Shown here one piece after another: positions 8,921-16,338 of a DNA stretch of 64,000 nt. Position numbers and translations under genes: made by a program. A model generated the notes under the pieces. It was not told where the DNA came from, made no database searches, and saw nothing but the letters and a program-made list of their open reading frames with translations. Numbering within the stretch: position 1 is the first letter of the stretch; each line of letters opens with the position of its first letter. Location: the NCBI GenBank assembly GCA_902528175.1, contig CABZRN010000002.1:32016-96015 (forward strand). Direction: 5' to 3'. The DNA comes from an uncultured Pelagibacteraceae bacterium (lineage in GTDB: Bacteria; Pseudomonadota; Alphaproteobacteria; Pelagibacterales; Pelagibacteraceae).

Positions 8921-9960
8921 AAAGCATCCTGACTTAAAAAAAAGATCTTACCACTAACTGGATGAACTTGTATGTCTCTAATTCTTCCGATTTCTCTTGC
9001 AAATATGACTTCTTCTTTAACATTTTCTAAGTTGGAAAAATCAAGTTTTCTAAGCGACATGTCCTTGAGAGATGTAATTAAAGCATGACCGTTCCACTCT
9101 TTAAATTCTTCACCTTTATAAATTGTTATTGCACTTGTTGCAATTGATGGTACCCAATATTTGATTGCTTTTGTATAACCAGGTAACCACTTTGGTCCAA
9201 TTTTTGTTCCACTGTAATTAGTTCCACCCCAACCAAGAACTTTCCAACCATAGTTTTCTCCTTTTTTAATTTCACCAAACCAATCTCCACCTCTTGCACC
9301 ATGGTTACTTGCATAAATCTTTTGATCAAAAGGTGATAATGTTAAACCTTGTGGATTTCGAACACCTATTTGATAAATCTCAGGTAGCCAGTCTTTTTTA
9401 TCAATAAATTTTGGATTATCTTTTGGAATACTTCCATCAGTATTAATTCTAATTATACTTCCAGGGTGTTTTGTTGGATCTTGAGCTATCATTCCTTCGC
9501 CTCTTTCACCAACTGATGCAAAAAGAAAATTGTCTTTAATAGCTAATCTTGACCCAAAGTGGTACCCAGAATTTATTGGTGGAGATGCAACAAATATATT
9601 TTTAAAATCTATTTGATCTTTATTAAAATTCCCTCTTGCAACAGAGGTTGTTGTTTTTGATTTTCCATGATCTTCAGAATAACTTACCCAAACTATCCCA
9701 TCTTTATATAAGATATCTAACAAACCACCTTGACCATCTTCCAAAACTTTTAAGTTATGTTTAACTTCCGTGATAGAACCACTTTCGATATTTATTAGTT
9801 TTAAATTACCTGAAACTTCAGTTAGAAGTATTTCATTGTTAGATACAAATGTAGATCCCCAAGGGCTTCTAAAATCAGCAATCTTTTGAAAATTTAATTC
9901 TGCCGCCTCAGATGAAACTGAGAATAAAAATATAAAAAATATTATCCTTTTCCACGCCAT
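8899..9960 (-). CDS. PQQ-dependent aldose sugar dehydrogenase-like protein (YliI/Asd family)
   Basis: A 353-residue exported protein with a signal peptide (about residues 1-19, ending SEAA). It has the six-bladed propeller motifs of soluble quinoprotein glucose/aldose dehydrogenases: GQGGLLDI, the calcium/PQQ-site GSRL and RNPQGL segments, NHGARGGD, NYGWKVLGWG and a late IGRIRDIQVHP. The family oxidises sugars in the periplasm using PQQ. Its position inside a sulfonate-type operon is odd, and the real substrate may be another periplasmic alcohol. It overlaps the permease gene by 19 nt and the next gene by 22 nt. No PQQ-synthesis gene is visible. Confidence 0.8.
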   Translation of the reverse strand: MAWKRIIFFIFLFSVSSEAAELNFQKIADFRSPWGSTFVSNNEILLTEVSGNLKLINIESGSITEVKHNLKVLEDGQGGLLDILYKDGIVWVSYSEDHGKSKTTTSVARGNFNKDQIDFKNIFVASPPINSGYHFGSRLAIKDNFLFASVGERGEGMIAQDPTKHPGSIIRINTDGSIPKDNPKFIDKKDWLPEIYQIGVRNPQGLTLSPFDQKIYASNHGARGGDWFGEIKKGENYGWKVLGWGGTNYSGTKIGPKWLPGYTKAIKYWVPSIATSAITIYKGEEFKEWNGHALITSLKDMSLRKLDFSNLENVKEEVIFAREIGRIRDIQVHPVSGKIFFLSQDALWLMQKK

Positions 9961-11867
9961 GGTATTGTTTTATCTATTATTTTTCTTAATGTAACGTCGA
10001 ATAATAGTCCCAGCATACCCATAATAAATATGGTTATCCAAATAACTTCATATTGGAAATATTTTTTTGCAACGTTTTCTACAAATCCAATGCCAGTGGT
10101 TCCTGCTAAAAACTCTGCTGCAACCAAGGTTCCCCAACACATTCCAACAGCAACTCTAATACCTGTTAAAATTTCAGGTAATGAGTTTGGAAATATTACA
10201 TATCTTAATATTTGTTTCTTTGATGCTCCAAGGGAGTGAGCAGCATGAATTTTTGATAACTGAGTTCCAGATGCACCAGCTCTTGCAGAAATAATCATAA
10301 TAGATAGTGAAACCATAAATAATAAAAATACTTTTCCAGTATTATCAATACCCAGAACTGAAATAATAAGCGGAGCCCAAGCCAAAGGAGGCACAGGTCT
10401 ATAAAGCTCAATTAATGGATCAAAGAAACCTTTTGCAAATCTATTTAATCCCATAAATAAACCCAACGGAACACCGATTAAAATTCCAAAAACTAAACCT
10501 AAAAATACTCTTAAAAAAGAATCCCATATATGCCCGTAAGGAACAGGGATTTTGAACAATTTAAAGTCTCCTGTAACAACTTTTAAAACGTTCCCTTTAA
10601 AGTTTTGTTTAACAACACCATCGGATGAATGAACTGGATACTCCCCTGGAAGAATATCTGCAATCCAGTCAGGTAAAATAAATCCAACTATTTTACTAAC
10701 ATCCATCATATCAATCCAAAGTAATGGGATATTTTTGTAACCAACACTTGGTTTTGACATTAAGATAAACTTATTTAACGTATCAGATGGTTTTGGTAAC
10801 CATCTACCAGATCCTTGCTCAGAACAACTTGTTCCACTTGAAACAATTGTTCCAGCAGGAAACAAAAATATATCAACAAATCTTAATCCACCTTGTTCTG
10901 CTTTTTGAAGATTATCGAACTCAACAATTGCATTTTGCATTTCATTAAGAGCACTTGGGGGATAAATACTTGCAAACTCTATTCTTCTAGCAATTTTAAC
11001 AATATCTTTTGCATAGTTAGATGCTATTTCTTCTGCATCACTTAAATCTTTTCTGTACGCTTTTATATCTTCTTTAAGTTGTTTAATTGAGTTTTTAAAT
11101 TGTGGATTATGATTTCTTAATTTAAAGAATTTATCATTAATAATTGTAAGCTCCTCGGCAGCTGCTTGGAATTTTAAACCTTTATCGGTTGCAGCTATCA
11201 ACGGAACCTCGATAGTATTTTCTATTGATCCTGTACCAGATTGAATTTTTGTAATTCCCCAATCTCCTTGATCTAATATAGCAATTTGTCTTTCATTTCT
11301 CTCTGTAGCTGTTTCAAAAGGATAATCTTTCTTTTGAAAGTTTGAACTTAACGTTCTCAACTCACCAGTCATTTCTTTAATTTTTATCTTGGTATCCATC
11401 TCCATTAAATTTTCATTTGTAAGTAATGGAATTAACTGAGAAGTTTTATTTATAAATTCAACTAATGTAGTCTTTTGCTGAGAATTTAATTGCTGAGAAC
11501 TTTGAATTTCTTTACTTATTTTACTTAAATTTTTGGTTTCAATTTTAATAATAGATGTGCTTTTGAACTCTCTTTCCTCGATTGGGAATTGATATTTTAA
11601 TCCAAGTAAAGACTCGTTTACTTTAGCAACCTGGCATAATTCATTTGCAGATTTTGGATAAAATCCTTTAGCTATATCCCAAGAATAATAAAGCCATACT
11701 AGCAGGATTGCACTACTTCCAACAATTATCCAATGAGTACCACCTTTAGCTCTTTCTGGGTTACCAAAAACAGCATCTACTTTCTCTGTTTTAATTAATC
11801 TTCTTCCATAAAGAATACATCCAACAATAGATACAAGAATTAAGATTGTTATAAACTGAGTAAACAT
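9942..11867 (-). CDS. tauC: Taurine-type ABC transporter permease with a large extra domain
   Basis: A 641-residue permease. The C-terminal ~196 residues (from about 446) are a standard TauC/SsuC-type transmembrane domain, with an EAA coupling loop near residues 540-570 (AAHSLGASKKQI). Typical TauC proteins are about 275 residues. Here an N-terminal extension adds about 380 residues: two hydrophobic segments (about 2-20 and 46-64), then a long hydrophilic, partly coiled-coil stretch (about 90-340). It overlaps tauB by 1 nt. The extra domain probably sits in the periplasm and may contact the binding protein; that is inference. Substrate specificity is inferred from the tau-type neighbours. Confidence 0.82.
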   Translation of the reverse strand: MFTQFITILILVSIVGCILYGRRLIKTEKVDAVFGNPERAKGGTHWIIVGSSAILLVWLYYSWDIAKGFYPKSANELCQVAKVNESLLGLKYQFPIEEREFKSTSIIKIETKNLSKISKEIQSSQQLNSQQKTTLVEFINKTSQLIPLLTNENLMEMDTKIKIKEMTGELRTLSSNFQKKDYPFETATERNERQIAILDQGDWGITKIQSGTGSIENTIEVPLIAATDKGLKFQAAAEELTIINDKFFKLRNHNPQFKNSIKQLKEDIKAYRKDLSDAEEIASNYAKDIVKIARRIEFASIYPPSALNEMQNAIVEFDNLQKAEQGGLRFVDIFLFPAGTIVSSGTSCSEQGSGRWLPKPSDTLNKFILMSKPSVGYKNIPLLWIDMMDVSKIVGFILPDWIADILPGEYPVHSSDGVVKQNFKGNVLKVVTGDFKLFKIPVPYGHIWDSFLRVFLGLVFGILIGVPLGLFMGLNRFAKGFFDPLIELYRPVPPLAWAPLIISVLGIDNTGKVFLLFMVSLSIMIISARAGASGTQLSKIHAAHSLGASKKQILRYVIFPNSLPEILTGIRVAVGMCWGTLVAAEFLAGTTGIGFVENVAKKYFQYEVIWITIFIMGMLGLLFDVTLRKIIDKTIPWRGKG

Positions 11868-12664
11868 TAATTATCTTTCCCCATTATTTCTTCCTCCATA
11901 TTCCAAATCATAGATAGAATTTCCTCTCTTTTAGATGAGAATTCTTTATTTTTTTTAATTTCTCTTAAATCATCTTTTAATCCCATTTCTGCAAATGGAA
12001 GTTTATATTCTTTATGTATACGACCAGGTCTTGGTGCCATGACATATAGCCTTTCACCAAGTAATAATGCTTCTTCAACCGAGTGAGTAATTAATATAAT
12101 TGTTTTACCAGTTTCTTTCCAAATTTTTAAAACTAAAGACTGCATCTTTTCTCTAGTTAATGCATCTAATGCACCTAAAGGTTCATCCATTAAAATTAAA
12201 TCTGGATCGTTAATTAAACATCTTGCAAGAGCAACTCTTTGCTGCATTCCACCAGATAATTGATAAGTAGGAGTGTTGCCAAATCCTTTAAGACCAACTA
12301 TTTCCAACCAATCATCAACTTTTTTTTGAGTTTCCTCTGGATCTTTCTTTTTCATTCTAAGACCAAAGTTTACGTTTTCAGAAACTGTTAACCATTCAAA
12401 CAAAGCACCTTGCTGGAAAACCATTCCCCTATCAACTCCAGGTCCATTAATTTCGTTGTTATTTAAAGTAATTGAACCAGAGGTTGGTCTGATAAATCCT
12501 GCCGCAATGTTTAATAAGGTTGTTTTTCCACAACCCGAAGGACCTAGTACAGTTAAAAGCTCACCTTTTTTAATTGTAAAATTTAAATCTTTTAAAGCAT
12601 GAACAGTCTCTCCTTTAGGAGATTTAAAAATCATGTTTAAATTTTGTGAAACTAAATCACTCAT
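11867..12664 (-). CDS. tauB: Taurine/nitrate/sulfonate-type ABC transporter ATP-binding protein
   Basis: A 265-residue ABC ATPase with Walker A GPSGCGKTT, Q-loop FQQGALFEW, signature LSGGMQQR, Walker B LILMDEP and switch histidine ITHSVEEA. The sequence style (VFQQGALFEWLTV, MAPRPGRI) belongs to the TauB/SsuB/NrtD branch. It powers uptake through the adjacent permease. Its start lies about 86 bp downstream of the binding-protein gene, with a strong stem-loop between them. It overlaps tauC by one base. Confidence 0.9.
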   Translation of the reverse strand: MSDLVSQNLNMIFKSPKGETVHALKDLNFTIKKGELLTVLGPSGCGKTTLLNIAAGFIRPTSGSITLNNNEINGPGVDRGMVFQQGALFEWLTVSENVNFGLRMKKKDPEETQKKVDDWLEIVGLKGFGNTPTYQLSGGMQQRVALARCLINDPDLILMDEPLGALDALTREKMQSLVLKIWKETGKTIILITHSVEEALLLGERLYVMAPRPGRIHKEYKLPFAEMGLKDDLREIKKNKEFSSKREEILSMIWNMEEEIMGKDN

Positions 12665-12696
12665 AATATGACTTTATATTAAAATTTTGATAAAAA

Positions 12697-12730
12697 AAAT
12701 AGGCACCAATTAGAAAATTGGCGCCTATTT
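12697..12730 (-). terminator. Stem-loop between tauA and tauB (terminator/attenuator)
   Basis: An inverted repeat lies in the gap just after the tauA stop: arms 12697-12711 and 12716-12730, 14 pairs with one A/C mismatch and a four-base loop. The minus-strand transcript would continue into a run of U (the A-tract at 12692-12699). It looks like an intrinsic terminator or attenuator that would let some transcription pass into tauB, tauC and the enzymes. Confidence 0.75.
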
Positions 12731-12750
12731 AATTTTAATAAACCTTCAGA

Positions 12751-13692
12751 TTATAAAGGTAAGAAACTAGTATCTACGTTTCCTCTTGGTGTTCCCATTC
12801 CTTTTAAGAATGCATCAAGATTTCCTTTAGTCATAGACTGTTTAGTCTCTTCAGGTGTTAAAAATTTGAAACCACTTAAAGTTTCTTTCATATCAGCAAC
12901 TTTCATTTCTGCAGCTTTTGACATAGAATTCATATCACTTTTACCATTTCTATATCTTTCGTTTGCTTCGTGAGTTACCTCTATAAAAGTTCTTAGCATA
13001 CCTGGATTTTCCTTCATAAACTTTGTAGTTACAGATGTAATATCTATACCAAGAATACCAGCGTCTCTTGCTTCTTGAACTGTAAGCAATCTAGTACCAA
13101 CTGCAGTTGCAGCTTTGATTGAATTACCACCAAATAAACACGACATTACAACATCACCGCTAACTAATGCAGCAGCACCTTCCTCAGGATCCATTTGAAT
13201 AATATCCATTTTACCTCTGTCAGCTCCAACAACTTTCATACTTTCGTCAAAAACGTATTCTGCCATTGTTCCTAGTGGTACGGCAACTTTTTTACCCTCA
13301 AGTTCTGTAGCATTAGCTTTTGTAATACCAGATGCATTTGAAGTTACACAAGTTGTTCCACCCATTCCATATTCCATAGCAATATCTACAAGCTTAATAG
13401 GCGCTTTTGATTTAACTGCGTTTATGAAAGGTACTAAACCTTGCGAGTAAGAAATATCAATATCCCCCGCTAACATTGCATCAGTCATTGCTCCACCGTT
13501 TGTAAAATTAGTCCATTTGACAGGCACACCTAATGCTTTTGCAAAGTTTTTTTTCATCATGTCCTCTAAATTGGGACTTGGCCATTCTAAAAAGTAAGCA
13601 ACCCTAACTTCATTTGCAGCTGAATTAGCAACTGAAATAGTGAGGTTAAGAGCTAAAATACATCCTAGAAAAAAACTCAATATTTTTTTCAT
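12751..13692 (-). CDS. tauA: Taurine-type ABC transporter substrate-binding protein
   Basis: A 313-residue periplasmic binding protein with a signal peptide (about 1-25, ending NSAA). The fold is of the TauA/SsuA/NMT1 class: RVAYFLEWPSPN opening, GAMTDAMLAGDIDISYSQ, KVAVPLGTMAEYVF and GGNSIKAATAVG. It would capture taurine or a related organosulfonate. A strong Shine-Dalgarno GGAGAGG lies at 13697-13703, as expected for an abundant binding protein. It is the first gene of the operon and is divergent from the aminotransferase operon. Confidence 0.87.
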   Translation of the reverse strand: MKKILSFFLGCILALNLTISVANSAANEVRVAYFLEWPSPNLEDMMKKNFAKALGVPVKWTNFTNGGAMTDAMLAGDIDISYSQGLVPFINAVKSKAPIKLVDIAMEYGMGGTTCVTSNASGITKANATELEGKKVAVPLGTMAEYVFDESMKVVGADRGKMDIIQMDPEEGAAALVSGDVVMSCLFGGNSIKAATAVGTRLLTVQEARDAGILGIDITSVTTKFMKENPGMLRTFIEVTHEANERYRNGKSDMNSMSKAAEMKVADMKETLSGFKFLTPEETKQSMTKGNLDAFLKGMGTPRGNVDTSFLPL

Positions 13693-13771
13693 TTATTCCT
13701 CTCCTTCATTAAATTTATAAATCGTATTTAAGTTGAAAAAACGATTAAAGTAAATGATCTAATTACATACC

Positions 13772-13819
13772 TTAGTCATAGCAATTATGCTTCAATTTAA
13801 AGTTGTATTATGTGACTAA
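13772..13819. promoter_or_regulatory. Imperfect inverted repeat in the divergent tauA/aminotransferase control region
   Basis: The 177-bp gap between the two divergent operons holds a split inverted repeat. The left arm is TTAGTCATA at 13772-13780 and the right arm TATGTGACTAA at 13809-13819, with a third TTAGTC copy near 13843. The arms share TTAGTCA and its complement. This could be an operator for a regulator acting on both operons. No regulator gene is adjacent and no known consensus is matched, so confidence is low. Confidence 0.3.
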
Positions 13820-13869
13820 AATTATATAGTTAATTCTAATAATTTAGTCTAAAGAATATAAATAACATT

Positions 13870-15210
13870 ATGAGTCAAAAACCAGCAATACCAAATTCTT
13901 TAAATGAACATTGGATGCCGTTTACTTCCAATAAAGATTTTAAAGAAAGACCAAGATTAATTACCGAAGCAAAAGGTGTTTATTTAAAAAATCACGAAGG
14001 TAACACACAAATTGATGCAAGCTCTGGACTTTTTTGCAATCCATTAGGCCATGGTAGAATGGAAATTATTGATGCGATTACAAATCAATTAAAAACTTTA
14101 GATTATGCTCAACCATTTCAACAAGGTTTTGGTGGGTCATTTGAATTAGCAACTAGAATTTCAAAACATACACCAGGAAATTTAAACAGAATTTTTTATA
14201 CTATTTGTGGATCAACAGCTGTTGAGACAGCTATTAAAATTAGTATTGCCTATCATAAAGCAAGAGGTGAAGGTCAAAGATTTAGATTTGTTGGAAGAGA
14301 AAGAGCATACCATGGTATGAATATTGGAGCAACGTCTGTTGGTGGTATGATCAATAATGTTAAAGCTTACGCGAGTGTTTTAATGCCAGGTGTAGTTCAT
14401 ATGAGACATACTCATTTAGATGAACATAAATTTATATCTGGTCAACCAGAGACAGGAGCTGAAATTGCAAATGATCTTGAGAGAATTTGTACAAACTTTG
14501 GTGCAGAAAATATTGCTGCTTGTATAGTAGAACCAATTGCAGGATCAACTGGAACATTAGTTCCACCAGTTGGGTATCTACAAAGACTTAGAGAACTATG
14601 TGATAAACACAATATTCTTCTAATATTTGATGAAGTCATAACTGGATGGGGAAGAACAGGCTCAGCATTTGGAGCCCAAGAGTTTGGAGTAACACCTGAT
14701 ATAATGACGATGGCAAAAGCTACAACTAATGGAATTGTGCCATTTGGCGTTGTTGCTTGTAAGGAAGAAATTTATGATGCAGTTCTTGATGCATCTCCAA
14801 AAGGCGCTGTAGAATTATTTCATGGTTATACGTACTCTGGAATTCCTATTTCAGTAGCAGCTGCATTAGCAGTTCAAGATATATTTGAAAAAGAAGATAT
14901 TTTTAATAGAGCAAAAGAATTAGCTCCTTATTTCCAAGAAGGTTTATTCTCATTAAAAGATATTGATGTTGTCGAAAACATTAGAGGATATGGAATGATG
15001 GGTGGTATTGATATTAAAATGGATACAAAACCTGGTAAAGCTGGACTTGCAACATTTAAACACTGTTATGATGTAGGAGTAAACTTCAAAGCCACAGGAG
15101 ATGCACTAATTATTGCACCAATGTTCATTTGTGAAAAAAAACATATTGACGAGATCATTGATAAATTAAGAACGGGTATTACGAACTATAGTAAAAGTAA
15201 AAAGAATTAA
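13870..15210 (+). CDS. Class III omega-amino-acid:pyruvate aminotransferase (taurine or beta-alanine type)
   Basis: A 446-residue PLP-dependent class III aminotransferase. The HWMPFTSN-F-ERPRLI opening and SSGLFCNPLGHGR region resemble omega-amino acid:pyruvate transaminases. LIFDEVITGWGRTG provides the PLP-binding Asp, and the Schiff-base lysine is in MAKATTNG. Next to tau-type transport genes and alanine dehydrogenase, the likely reaction is taurine + pyruvate to sulfoacetaldehyde + alanine (Tpa-like). Beta-alanine or hypotaurine are alternatives the sequence cannot exclude. It is the first gene of the rightward operon, nine bases ahead of ald. Confidence 0.82.
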   Translation: MSQKPAIPNSLNEHWMPFTSNKDFKERPRLITEAKGVYLKNHEGNTQIDASSGLFCNPLGHGRMEIIDAITNQLKTLDYAQPFQQGFGGSFELATRISKHTPGNLNRIFYTICGSTAVETAIKISIAYHKARGEGQRFRFVGRERAYHGMNIGATSVGGMINNVKAYASVLMPGVVHMRHTHLDEHKFISGQPETGAEIANDLERICTNFGAENIAACIVEPIAGSTGTLVPPVGYLQRLRELCDKHNILLIFDEVITGWGRTGSAFGAQEFGVTPDIMTMAKATTNGIVPFGVVACKEEIYDAVLDASPKGAVELFHGYTYSGIPISVAAALAVQDIFEKEDIFNRAKELAPYFQEGLFSLKDIDVVENIRGYGMMGGIDIKMDTKPGKAGLATFKHCYDVGVNFKATGDALIIAPMFICEKKHIDEIIDKLRTGITNYSKSKKN

Positions 15211-15218
15211 TTTTCTAT

Positions 15219-16334
15219 ATGAAAATTGGCGTTCCAAAAGAGATAAAGCCTCAAGAAACAAGAATTGGATTAACTCCTGACAGTGTAAAAGATTTAGTAT
15301 CTAATGGTCATGAAGTTTTAGTAGAGAGTAATGGCGGACATGAAGCTGGATTTGAGAATTCACATTATTTTTCTGCGGGTGCAAAAATAGTCAACAAAGC
15401 TGAGGATATTTTCAATGATTCTGAAATCATTGTAAAAGTAAAAGAACCCTTATCAAATGAAGTAAAAATGATTAAAGAAAATCAAATAGTTTTTACTTAT
15501 TTACATTTAGCTGCTGCTAAAGATTTAACTCAAGGATTAATAAATTCAAAAGGTGTTTGTATTGCTTATGAAACAGTCACTGATCAAAATGGTAGATTAC
15601 CATTGTTAGCACCCATGAGTGCTGTAGCTGGCAGAATGTCTGTTCAAGCGGGCGCACATTGTTTAGAAAAAAATCAAAAGGGTAGAGGTTTACTTTTAGG
15701 TGGAGCTCCTGGAGTTGAAGGAGGAACTGTAGTTATCCTAGGTGGAGGTGTCGTTGGTGAAAATGCAGCGATCATTGCAACAGGCATGCAAGCAAAAGTC
15801 TACATTGTAGACAAATCTGAGAAAAGACTTGTTGAGCTTACTCAAAAATTTGGAGATAAAATAATTCCTCAGCAATCAGATAATATTGATTTAAAAAAAT
15901 TAATATCTGAAGCAGATCTATTAGTTGGTGGTGTGTTAATTCCAGGGGCAGAAGCTCCAAAATTAGTTACAAAAGATATGTTAAAATTAATGAAAAGAGG
16001 TTCTGTAATAGTTGATGTTGCAATAGATCAAGGAGGGTGTGTTGAAACAAGTAAACCAACTACTCACGCCAATCCAACTTATATAGTTGATGATATTGTT
16101 CATTATTGTGTAGCTAATATGCCAGGTGGAGTACCTCGAACATCAACTCTTGCATTAAATAAAGTAACATTACCTTTTTTAAATAAATTAGCAAAAGATG
16201 GATATCAAAAAGCTTTAAAAGATGATCCTAACTTTTTAGCAGGATTAAATGTCTGTAAAGGCAATGTAACTTACAAAGCTGTAGCAGATACTTTTGGGCA
16301 TAAATTTCTTTCTCCATCAGAAGCTTTAAATTAA
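15219..16334 (+). CDS. ald: Alanine dehydrogenase
   Basis: A 371-residue alanine dehydrogenase. It opens with MKIGVPKEIKPQETRIGLTP and carries the substrate-binding Arg and Lys (VKVKEP), YLHLAA, the NAD-binding GGGVVGENAA loop and VDVAIDQGGC. It converts alanine and NAD to pyruvate, ammonia and NADH. Following a pyruvate-dependent aminotransferase by 8 bp, it would regenerate pyruvate and release the amine nitrogen as ammonium. This is the standard Tpa-Ald coupling known from taurine degraders. Confidence 0.93.
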   Translation: MKIGVPKEIKPQETRIGLTPDSVKDLVSNGHEVLVESNGGHEAGFENSHYFSAGAKIVNKAEDIFNDSEIIVKVKEPLSNEVKMIKENQIVFTYLHLAAAKDLTQGLINSKGVCIAYETVTDQNGRLPLLAPMSAVAGRMSVQAGAHCLEKNQKGRGLLLGGAPGVEGGTVVILGGGVVGENAAIIATGMQAKVYIVDKSEKRLVELTQKFGDKIIPQQSDNIDLKKLISEADLLVGGVLIPGAEAPKLVTKDMLKLMKRGSVIVDVAIDQGGCVETSKPTTHANPTYIVDDIVHYCVANMPGGVPRTSTLALNKVTLPFLNKLAKDGYQKALKDDPNFLAGLNVCKGNVTYKAVADTFGHKFLSPSEALN

Positions 16335-16338
16335 AAAA

